From NCBI GenBank assembly GCA_004431415.1, contig QPMI01000202.1, positions 61,757-125,756 on the forward strand: 64,000 nucleotides of DNA. Reading direction: 5' to 3'. Positions 1 through 9,773 of this stretch are shown here, in pieces. A model generated the notes under the pieces. It was not told the DNA's origin and did not search any database. It worked only from the letters and a program-made list of their open reading frames with translations. Position numbers and translations under genes: made by a program. The DNA is from Cyanophora paradoxa. Taxonomy: Eukaryota; Glaucocystophyceae; Cyanophorales; Cyanophoraceae. Position 1 is the stretch's first letter. Every line of letters starts with the position of its first letter.

Positions 1-2433
1 CCCCGGGGCCTGGCTCAGCGTGGCCTGCCGCGGGGTCAGGGTCCGGGGGGTGGCGGGGGCGGGGGCCGGGGGCGGGCGGACGTTGTTGCAGAGGGCGGCG
101 CAGTGGAGGGCGAGGCGGAGGGCGGCGTCGCGCCCCGCGTCGACGGGGGGCCCCGCCGCGTCGCCCTCCTCCAGGAACTCCCCCACCGGCGCGATCCCCG
201 CCCCCGTCACTGCCCCCCGAACCCCTCAGCCCGGCTGCTGGGGCCGGGGCCGGGGCCGGGGCCGGGGCCGGGGCGGGGCGGGCCGCGGAGGAGGCGCTCC
301 CCCGCGACGTCGAGCGCCACCGCCACCATCCGCCCCTGCGTCTGCCCACGCGCCCCGCCCCGCGCTTCAGAAGGTCGAGGCGGTGTTCTCGTGACGGAAT
401 GATCGCGAGCTGACCAGCGTCCCAGTCTTGTCCTGCCAAGGAGGCGGATCGGAGGTCAGCGGCGGCCTGGGGAGCTGAGCTGCGGGGCGGGGCGGGGCGG
501 ACGGAGCAGATGTCGGTGACGGCGCCGAGGGCCTCGAGCGAGTTCAGCTTCCGCACCACCGCCCGCTGCCCCCCGCCCGGTACCCGTCGGACCTCGCCTC
601 CAGTTCGAACAACTCTTCCCGCCCGATCGCGACTCGAGCGCGCACCTTCTTTGCCATGCGCCGGACACCGATCGCCTGCGGGGGCGCAGGGCTCAGATCT
701 AGATCTAGAGCAGCGCGCGCGGGCGGCTTGAATGGCGCGCCATGGTGACGGTGAGGACGGCGACGAGCCCCTCCGGGATGATCTGCCGCCCCGGGCCGTC
801 ACCGTCAACGCTCCCCTCGACGCGTACGTCGACCGGAGACTCAAAGGGAGATCTAGATCTGGATTGGAGCATCTGCGGGCCGGGGGGCGGGGCGGGGCGG
901 GGCGGACGGCGATGGCGACGCTGATGGAGTAGAGGGCGATCTCGTGGGCGTCCCCCGAGAACTGCGCCCGGCCATCAACACTGCACGCGCTTCGAGACTC
1001 TCCGCCCGCGCGCGCACCCCGTAGCGAGCGAAGACGACGAGGACGGTGAGCCCGCCGAAGAGGAAGAGGGCGAACCCCAGGTAGTTCATCCGCCGCTGCG
1101 TAACGCGGACGTGAGGCGAGCTGGAGTTCGTCTGTCACAGCCGGTCGCAATCGGTTCCGGAGCGACGACCGCGGCCGGTCGCGCCTGCAGCGGGGTGGCG
1201 ACGTGCTTGGGCTGGAGCTTCTCGGCAATGTGCCCGAGCTCGGTCGCCATCCCCGTCGCCGTCGCCACGCCCCTCGCCCGGCCCCGCGTCACGATCGTGT
1301 TCTTGAACGCCATCTGCTCTTCCCCCTCAAAGTTAATTCTCGACGAAGCCGAGAAGAGGCCGGGCTGAAATTTAGGGGCGCGCGTTCGTGCGATCTCCCA
1401 CGGGCGGAGGCAGGTCGGTCGGGGGCAGCGGCTCAACGGTTTTCCTGTGCGCTCGCGCAGGCGCGGTACCGGTCAACACGTCGTAAGTCGAATGTGAAGG
1501 CTGCAGCTGGATCCGATCGCGAACTGTCGTTCCGCGGGCCGCGCGGCGCACCGTACGGGGTTCGCCTCGCCGGTGAGGAGCGCCTCGTCGGCCTCCATCC
1601 CAGCCACCGACGCGAGCCGCATGTCGCACGGCACCTGGCCGCCCCGCGCTGAAGGCTCAGGACCACAGCTGTGCGGGACGGCGGCGCGCAGTCGCGAGCG
1701 GCGCGCGCGCCTGGTTGCCGTCCTCCAAGAGCACAAGGTCGCCGGGGACGACCTCGTCGGTGCTGATCTCTTGCTCCCTGCCGCCTCGCACCACCCGCGC
1801 CACAGCTGAAATTAGCAGTCAGCGGAACTGAAATATGGCATTGGGACATGTACATATGCATGGAGATATCGATGATGATTTTGCGCACGGGCTGTGGACT
1901 TTTTCAGAGCCGCCAGCGTCTTCTCGGCGCGAAACTCCTGAAAATACCTGCACGCAAAAGTGAACGATGACATTGTCGGCTCAGCAATTTTTGCAGCGCT
2001 GCACACGTGCATCCGCGAAATTATCCTAGCCCGGATCCGGATGTCGCGTGCTGCGGCCGCCCCCCGGCCCTTTACAGCTAGCGCTGCGCCGCACCCGACG
2101 AGGACGTTGAAAACAATGACGGTGCCGATGACGGCCGCGTCGATGGCCTCCTGGAAGACGATCGTCACAACCAGCGCCGCGTAGAGAATGAGGATGATCG
2201 GCGCCGTCATGTGCTCCACTGGCCGGCGCCGTCAAGCGGCGCGCGGCGCTTCGTCCGAGAGAGGCGGCGGGATAAACCTCACCGAGCAGCTTAAGGGCGG
2301 AGAAGCTGTGGACGCCTTTGAGGCGATTCGGACCGTGCTCCTCCAGTCTCCGCGTCGCTTCCGCTTCCTCAAGCCCGTTGCTCAGCGAGACGCCTTGTTG
2401 CGCGGCTGCACGCACGTGGATGTATCGGCTCAT
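1..2433 (-). CDS. Type IID (ENA-like) P-type cation ATPase, 3' end outside window
   Basis: This gene encodes a membrane pump that would export Na+ or K+ using ATP; type IID pumps are known from fungi, mosses and some protists. It starts at ATG 2433 (SRYIHVRAAA) and has the N-terminal cation-ATPase domain (EEHGPNRLK), TM1-2 (about 2220-2090), the FRAEKTLAALKK stretch, the actuator motif LLTGEANPV (about 1570), MAFKNTIVTRGRA (about 1310), TM3 (NYLGFALFLFGG, 1087-1050), the TM4 segment IPEGLVAVLTVTMA (about 790-740), VRKLNSLEALGAVTDICS and then, across an intron, DKTGTLTQGRM. The sequence DICSDKTGTLTQG is typical of ENA pumps. The last visible exon ends near ALCNNV, so the nucleotide-binding domain and the C-terminal helices lie to the left of the window. 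The actuator reads TGEA instead of the usual TGES. Several short introns interrupt the gene; two contain AGATCTAGATCT palindromes. Confidence 0.85.
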
Positions 2434-2929
2434 GATCACAGCAGATCTAGAAGCTTAAGCGATTCACGCCGCGGTTGCCGCGCATGGGGCCGGCGCACCT
2501 ACTTCAAAAATCGTCTGCGCGTACGGCGGCGCGCCGAGCGCGTGCGCTGCGCCGTCAGCGGTGGCGTGCTCGTGGCGCTTGTGCCGAGCGCGCAGACCCA
2601 TTTATGGGGTTTCGAATCTAGCTGCCGAATCTAGCTATAGCTAGAAGAGGAGATGATCGAGGAAAAGAGCGCGCGCTGGACTCGAACTTCGAAGAGGAGA
2701 GAAGCTGCATATGCATATGAGCAGAATCGAACTTCGAATTCGGAAGGGGGAAATTAAATCTGTAAATGCAAGGAATTCATTCGCAACAGAGAAGAAGAGA
2801 AATGAAGGGGGAAATTTAATTTGTAAATGCGAATGAAAACACGGGATCATCGAATCAAATCCTCGCAGTTTAATTCCGTTCTTGAATCATATTGACGCCG
2901 ACACAAGCAGCCTAGGCCTATAGCTAGGC
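2434..2929. other. Intergenic, 5' flank of ENA ATPase / 3' flank of Atm1-like gene
   Basis: About 500 bp without a recognisable gene between two minus-strand genes. It is A-rich from 2640 to 2850 and contains two kinds of direct repeat: TCGAACTTCGAA at 2682 and 2728, and a 27-bp imperfect repeat at 2743 and 2804. AGATCTAGA lies at 2443. I see no RNA gene. Confidence 0.6.
2743..2830. repeat. Pair of imperfect 27-bp direct repeats
   Basis: Two copies beginning GAAGGGGGAAAT (2743-2769 and 2804-2830) share the ending TGTAAATGC and differ by only a few T/A substitutions. They lie between two minus-strand genes and could be regulatory sites or replication slippage. Confidence 0.7.
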
Positions 2930-5900
2930 CTACGCCTCGAGCTCGGCGACGGCGAGGGGCGCCTCGTCCCCGCCCTGCGGTTGGAGCCGGCCCGCTGCCT
3001 CGCCCTGCCAGCCTCGCTGAGCCACCGAGTCGCGGCCCCGCGCACGGCCCGCCGCCCGCACCTTCAGCTGCGCCCGCCACATCGCCGCGTACCTGAAGGC
3101 GCCCCGGACCGCTCACGCCGCGGCCGGGCTCGGAGGGCCGGGGCGGGGGCGGGGGCGGTGGGCGGGCGGGGGCGCACCGGCCGCCCGGGCGCGCGAGGAG
3201 CTCCTCGTGCGTCCCCTCCTCCACCACCTGCGCGCGTACGATCGGGAGGACATGCGTTTCAGAACATTGGGCACTTGGGAAGCGGGGCGCACGCGGCCGC
3301 GGTCGAGGACGAGGATCGCGTCGGCGTCCACCACCGTGCTCAGCCGGTGCGCCACCTCGCGGGGGGAAAGGTGAGGATGCATATGGCGCCACGCGCGGGG
3401 AGGGCCCTTGGGTACCACCACGGCTGTCCGGTTGCCTGGAGGCGCGGGGGGGCTGGTCGGAGGGGCGGGGCGGCGGGGCGGGGGGCGCCGGCGCGGCGCA
3501 CGGGAGAGGTCGCGGAGGGAAGAGAGGACGTCGCGCTCCGTCGCGCTGTCCAGCGCCGACGTCGCCTCTGGGCACGGGAGGGGGGATTAAGGGGGATGGG
3601 GAAGAAGGGGCGCGGGGGGGACGCGCCGTCGAGGAGGAGGATGCGGGGGTCCTTCAGAATCACACGCGCGATCGCCACCCGCTGCTTCTCGCCTGCAAGG
3701 GGCTCGAGAGGGTACGAGAGAAGGAGGTTGGGGCAGTGTACCCCCCGAGAGCCGCACACCGCGCTCGCCCACGCGCGTCGCGTACCTGCACAGGGCCGGC
3801 TCAGGGGGTAAGCGCTCGTTTCAGTGGGAGGGGTAGAGAAAAACGCGCTTCAAAGGGAAACGCTGGACGGTCTCGTCGAGGCGTGCGGCCCGCGAAGCCT
3901 CGAGCACCTCCTCTGCGGGGGCGGTGAGCGTCCCGGGTACACATCCCTGCAGCCGGTTTGGGGGTACCGGGGGACGCGGAGGGCCGCCCGAAGCGGACGT
4001 TGCGATACAGCGAGTCGTTGAAGAGCACCGTGTCCTGGGGGGTACGGGCGTAAGGAGGAGAGCGGGGGGGAAGAAGCAGTGCAGCACCTGGGGTACGACG
4101 CCTATGTGGCGCCTGAGGGACTCTTGTGTCACGTCGCGCACGTCCCGTCCTGGCAAATGGATCGGCCGGGGGTGCGGATATAAAGGGGACAAAGGAGGGG
4201 CGCGGAGGTGGGGGGGGGGTACCGTCGACGAGGACGGAGCCGGAGTGGGGGTCGTAGGCGCGGAAGAGGAGCCGGAGCACGGTGCTCTGCGAGGGCCGGG
4301 GCCGGCCCCGCCTGGTCAGCGAGGGGCGGAGGTCAAACCTGCCCGGCGGGACTCGAGCGCGGACCTTTCCGGAGCCCGTCGGCCCGACGATCGCGAGCGT
4401 CCTGCCGGGCTCCACGCGGAAGGAGACCTGCGCGCGTTGTTTGGGGGGAGGGCGGGGGGTACGCGCGCGGCGCACGTTCTGGAGCTCGTTGCGGCCGGCG
4501 CCGTAGCCGAACGTGACGTCACGGAACTCGACCGCCCCGCCGCACAGCTGCGCGGAGGTAGGAGGGCGTGAGGAGGAGGACGCGACGGGCCGGGGCGGGC
4601 GAGGCCGGGCAGGGTGGTGCGGGCGCGCCTCGAGCTCCTCGGCGTCCTCTGCGTCCTGGACCGTCGCCTGCGCAGGGGGTAGAAGGAGGGGGCCTCAGGC
4701 CGCCGCCGGCGCGGCGCGGGGGGCGCGGGGGACGCGCCCGCGTGTCGGCGAGCTCGACGAGCCGCCGCAGGTCCGTCGTCGACGTCTTCAGCTCCCGGAA
4801 CGCGTACTGCCGCCCCGCGTCGGGCGGGGGCGCGGGGGCCGCCGGGGGCCGCCGGGTTCGGGGCGGGGCGGGGCGGACGCCGAGGTGCTCGAGGGGGGAG
4901 TAGAGCTGCAGGGTGAGGCCGTTCACCGCCACCAGGTCCCCGACGCTCACCCGAGCCTGCCCCGGCGTTGAAGGCACCGGATGCGGGGCCCGCGGCGGGG
5001 GGCGGGGGCGGGGCGCACGCGGCAGGCCATGGCGAGGACGCAGCAGAGGGCGGCGGAGCAGCAGATCGCCTGTCCCAAGTTCAGCAGGTTCACCGAGCTG
5101 CCCGCCCCGCCCCGCCCCGCCCCAGGCGATCGTCAGCCGCTGCGGGCGGGGCGGCGGGCGGGGCGGCGGCCGGGGGCGGGCACCGGATGCCGAGGACGCT
5201 GGACCGCTCCAGCACGCGGAAGAGCGCGTCGTACTCCTGCCCGGCGGCGTCGGCGGGGTACGTGGATTTGTAAAAGGGGGCGTACAGCGATCTCGGAGCG
5301 CTCCTGGCCGAAGTACTGCGGGCGGGGCTGGCACGGAGGGGCAGGGGAGGGGGGTGAGGGCGGGGGGTACGCGCCTTGACGGTCTCGTAGTTGAGAAGCG
5401 AGTCGACGAGGCGCGCGCTCGTGCGGTCGTCGAGCTCGTTGGCGACCTGGAGCCCCGTGAGGCCGGCGCTGCAGGGCGGCGGGGGCGGGGCGGGCCTTGC
5501 GGAGCGGGGTGCGCCAGCGGGTGACGGTGACGGTCCAGGCGGCGTAGAGGGCGAGCCAGCCGGCCGAGGCCGCCACGTACCGCCACCCGTAGCTGCGCCC
5601 CGTCAGCGAGGCCGGCGCGGGGGAGGAGCGCGGGCGGGCGGCTCGCTTCCTGAGGAGGATGGCCATGATGATGGCGATCTCGACGGCGGAGCGCCCGAAC
5701 TGGGAGACCCCGATGCTGATGAGCCGCTCGATCGCCCTGCCCCGCCCGGCGTCAGAGGCAGGGCGCCGGGGCGGGGCGGGGCGGGGCGGGGCGGGCCGGG
5801 CGCCGCGGTCGACGACGCGGACGACGGCGCCGGTGGAGCGCTCCACGTGGAAGCGCGCGTCCAGCGCGTGCATGTGCCCGAACAGGTCCTGCACGCACGC

Positions 5901-6873
5901 CTCAGGGGGAAGGGGGGGGGAAGCAAGGGGGCATCGACGGCGCACGGTGGAGACCTGCCGGATGGCGCGCTGCCCGACGGCCGTCATCCAGACGTACCTG
6001 GCCGCTGCGCTCAGCGGTGCGCGCGGGACCGGGGGCCGGGGGACGGGGCGGGGGCGGGGCGGGCGCCTGCAGGCGGAGGAGAGGGCGCTGCCGGAGCGGG
6101 CGGCGAAGAGGGCCGAGACGAGGGCGATGGGGACCGCTGCGTGCGCGCTCCCCGCCCGCTCCGCGATGCGCTTGAAGATAAGCGGCGCGCTCGCGTTCAG
6201 CGCGTTCGACGCCACCAGCGCCACGCACGCCAGCACCACCTGCGCCCCCGCGCGCCCTCAGTGAGATCGACACCGGAGCCGCGCGCGCGGGCGCTCGGGC
6301 GGGGCGGGCCCTGGCGCGGGTGGCGGGGTCGTCCGTGGGCCAGAGGTAGGCGACGAGGAACTTGGCGCCGAGGCGCAGGTCGCGCGCGTCCTCCTCCGTG
6401 AAGCTCTGGTTCTCGTCGCAGGGCCGCGGGTCCAGCCCCAGGCCGTGCAGAAAGCGGACCCAGCGCGTGGGCGGCCTCCCCTTCTCGTCCGTCTTCGGCG
6501 GCCACTCCGGCACCTCCTGCCCGACCCCGATCGGGCCCAGCGCTTCCGCGCTGCTCGAGCTCGCGGCCGTCCCCGCGTCGACTGAGGCGCTCGCCGTGTG
6601 CGGCGGGTGCCACTGATTCGCACCGCCTGCGCTGAAGCCGCCGCTGGGCGCCGGGACGGGCGACGCGTGCACGAGGGCGATCCGCCGTGAAGACCATCTT
6701 CTGAATCCGTCGATATCTAGATCCGGCGAGCCCGTGCGCCAGCCGCTGCTGTGCGACCTACACGCGTGCCGATCCGGAGGAGGAGGCCTCCGGAGGCACA
6801 TAGTATTTGACGCACGCGCTGCATCTGCCGGTAGCGCTCTGGGGCGCGCGGGGAGCGCGGCCACGAAGTTCAT
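2930..6873 (-). CDS. Atm1/ABCB7-like half ABC transporter (mitochondrial Fe-S/glutathione exporter type)
   Basis: ABC half-transporter with one membrane domain followed by one ATPase domain. In mitochondria this family exports a sulfur or glutathione compound needed for cytosolic iron-sulfur proteins. The start at ATG 6873 gives a basic, Ala-rich N-terminus that could be a mitochondrial presequence. A region ending RLGAKFLVAYLWPTDD precedes TM1 (ASNALNASAPLIFKRI), as in Atm1. Family landmarks follow: QRAIRQVS, HALDARFHVERSTGAV, VDRG, NYETVKAFFGQERSEIA and VGDLVAVNGL. The ATPase has Walker A GPTGSGK (about 4380), Q-loop DTVLFNDSLYRNVRFG, signature VRLSGG-EKQRVAIAR (split by an intron), Walker B ILLLDEATSALDSATERDV (also split) and H-loop VAHRLSTVVDADAILVL. 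The stop TAG is at 2930-2932. Organelle targeting is inferred from family similarity. A divergent promoter is shared with the gene at 7064. Confidence 0.85.
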
Positions 6874-7063
6874 TGGCGCGGTTGGGGTACAAGACAGAAG
6901 CGGTGGCGCCGCTCAGCAGCTAGATACAAGACAGAAGCGGTGGCGGGCCGCAGCGAGAGAGGTCGACGTGCAACAAGGAACTCAGCGCTCAGCTGTCTCA
7001 AGTGTTCGACGCGCGGCATCCTCACGTCTTCCATCTTCAGCCGGCTTGGCGCTCGCTTGCGCC
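6874..7063. promoter_or_regulatory. Putative bidirectional promoter with a 21-bp direct repeat
   Basis: This 190-bp gap separates two divergent start codons (6873 minus, 7064 plus). It holds an exact 21-bp direct repeat beginning TACAAGACAGAAG, at 6888-6908 and 6925-6945, with a 37-bp period. Promoter function is inferred from position only. Confidence 0.5.
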
Positions 7064-8979
7064 ATGTCGGACGATGAAGTAGAGCCGATGGAGGCGGAGG
7101 AGCTCGACGAGGACGAGGCGGAGTTCTACTTGACGCACGACCTCTACCTCGCGCACGTCTATCGCGTGTCGTTGAAGCTGACGGCGGTGCGCTGGGCGAC
7201 GTTTAGTCTTTAACGCGGACCAGACAGCCTGCGGGCCTGCGGCCCGAAGCGAATGACCGCTGACGCCGTATGCTCGCAGACGAAGCCAAACGCGCAGGCG
7301 CCCGATGCGATGAGCGTCAAAGAATACATCAATGTTCGTCGCTGACCCCCTGCGGCATGTGCTGCGAGGCGGGATCAAATTGCCAACTCGGAGTGCGCAG
7401 GCCGCCACCGCCGGGAAGGCCTTCAACGTCGAAGTGGCGAAGCCGGAGCTCAAGTTTACCTTCACGCGCGCCGTGGAGCCGCCCGAGACGAAGGCCGTGG
7501 TGAGGGCGCATGTCTTCCCCCAGCCGCGGCGCCCGTGACGCGCCGCCAGTTGCACTTCAAGCACGACGCGGACGCAATAGCTTTCGTGAAGAAGGTGGAC
7601 GGCCGCCGCGTCTTCCTCCGCGGTCCGCCCCGCCCGCGCCGGCCGCCGGCGTCGCTCTGGCTGACAGGCGCGGCGCGCAGGGGTCGAGTTCAAAGCGGAG
7701 GCGGAGGAGAACCGGCCCGCCGAGTACGCGGCGATCCAGCGCGAGTGGGAGCGCGTCTTCTACGGCGGCGGCATGAAGGGCGCCAAGCGTGCGCCGCCCG
7801 CGCCCCCCTCGCCCCGCGCCCCCGGCCCACGGCGGGGGCGGGGCGGCAGGGAGGTTCGAGGATCTGTCCCCGGGCGAGCGCCCCGACACGATCGTGCTCT
7901 CGGGGCTGCCCTCGCGCTGGTTCGTCGACGACGCACCGCAGCCGGCCCCTTCCGAGGCCGGCCCCGCCGAGCCGGCCCCGGCCGCGCCCCCTCCTGCATC
8001 CTCCTCATCCACCGCCCCCGCCACCGGCCGAACGTGCGGGCCATCACCTTGCCCCGCCCCATCTATCTTCCGCTGGGCGCTGACGGGGGGCAGGTCGCGG
8101 CTGCGGGGCCCGTCCCTTCGTGTCCTCCGCACCGTCTTCTCCAAGTTCGGCCGCATCCGCAACGTCGAAATCAGCGAGGCACGTACCCCCATGGTTCCGC
8201 GCTCGCGCACCCCTGACGCGCCCGGCCCGCAGGTGCCTCGGACGGGGAAGGAGTCGGTGGAGGAGGAGTTCGAGCGCGCCATGAACTTTCTCGTCCACGT
8301 CCAGTTCTTCGAGGCCCGCCCCGTACCCCTTCCTCTTTCTCCCCCCCCCGCTGACACGTACCCCCCAGTACGCGGACTTCTGCCGCGCGGTGCGGACCTT
8401 CGCGTCGCGCGCCCTTCACAAGGCGCGCCCGCTCCCCCCCCCCTTCCCCCCCCCCTCCCCCTGAGCTGCGGGCAGGAGGGGGCGTCGTTCATCTGCTATT
8501 TCAAGCTGGACTTCGACCGCACGAAGCGCTTCCTCGACTCCAGCGCCGTCTCCCCGGCCGCCGGCGGGGCGGGGCCCCCCAAGGTCCGCCCCCAGGCGCC
8601 CCCCCGCGCCCCTTGCCCTCCCCTGAGCTCCACCGCAGATCCAGCGCACGCACTCCGGGGGCGGCGAGCGCGCGCCCCCCACGCCCTCGGGTCCCCCCCG
8701 CAAGATGGCCGACAGCAGCGACGACGAGGCCTTCAGGTGCCCTCCCCCTCCCGCCCCCGACCGCCGCACCCCGGCGAGCCCCCGGGCAGCCAGCGGAGCC
8801 GGACGACGGGCCCGGGCTCGACCCTCGGCGACTCTGAGGCGGGGGACGAGGCGGCGGAGACCAGCTCGCAGGTGCCCCGTACCCCCTTGATGTTCCCCCC
8901 GTCCCTGAGAGCCGCACCGCAGGGGAGCCTGCGGAAACGCGTGCGGTTCGACCTCGAGCGGACGGTCGTTTACAGCTGA
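7064..8979 (+). CDS. AKAP17A-like (XE7/SFRS17A) RNA-binding protein
   Basis: Homologue of AKAP17A, a nuclear protein with RNA-recognition-type folds linked to splicing and, in animals, to protein kinase A anchoring. ATG 7064 gives an acidic N-terminus (DDEVEPMEAEELDEDE). Diagnostic segments are KEYINVRR, KAFNVEVAKPELKFTFTRA (about 7420), DADAIAFVKKVDGRRVFLRG (about 7570), LSPGERPDTIVLSGLPSRWF (about 7865-7925), LRTVFSKFGRIRNVEI (about 8125), ERAMNFLVHVQFFE (about 8270), YADFCRAVRTFASRALHK and CYFKLDFDRTKRFLDSS (about 8500). GERPDTI-L-GLP-WF and the FD-TK block match AKAP17A. The last exons are low-complexity (DSSDDEAF) and end KRVRFDLERTVVYS, stop 8977-8979. At least one intron has a GC donor (8314, after TTCGAG). 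Kinase anchoring is not supported by any motif I can see. Confidence 0.8.
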
Positions 8980-9773
8980 CAGCGCCAGCTCCGGCGCCCC
9001 TTTTCAGGCGAGCCGCAGCTCGCTGGCACGCTGGGAGAAGCGGTCAGATCCTGCTTTAGTGAAGCTACTTCTTCCTCGGACGATCTCTGCCATCCGATGA
9101 TCCGGATCCCTCGTTTCTTTCAGCCCCTCTTAGCTCTTAGCTTGCAATTGACCTCGGAACCTTTTGAAGCGTTGCGATTTGCTGGGCAGGTTGCATGCAT
9201 TGAACAAACAGGTACAGACCGTACAGTAGGCAGTTGACGCTGTGCACGCGAACATGTACAGAGGGCCGGGCCAGGAGAGCTCATGATCAAGTCCTGCCAG
9301 GCTGGCCATATGCATGGCCATGGGGAACGGAGCCCCTCTATATATCCTGTCCACGCGCAAACCGGCGCCGCACAAGACTGTGGGCGGAGGAGCATGCATG
9401 CGCATGCGTGTTCAATATTAATCGAGCATGCGCAGCCAGTCGGACGTCAACGCGACCGCTCACTCGGCGCTGACTCGCCGCTGCTCGGCGGGGGTACGGA
9501 GAGCTCGGAAAACTGGGTAGAGATTTCTCGGACCGCAGACCAGCCCGGCAAGCTCAGTTTCGCTGAGTTTACGGCCGATTGTGGCTGAGCTAGTGCGCGC
9601 CTGTTAAATCCAAGCAGCCAGCCCGCGTGCGTGGGCCCGTAGACATTTAATTCAAACAGCACGGAGCTAAGCGGATCAGGCCGCGCTTTCAACAGCTTGA
9701 AGGGTCATCATCTTTTGTGAGGCTAAGCGGGGCCCGGCGGCCGTGCGGGCACTTGAGCGCTTCTGGAGCCGGT
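8980..9773. other. Intergenic region
   Basis: About 790 bp between two tandem plus-strand genes. It is richer in A and T than the genes and carries palindromic clusters such as CCATATGCATGG near 9306 and GCATGCATGCGCATGC near 9393. No RNA gene or conserved ORF is recognised. Confidence 0.5.
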
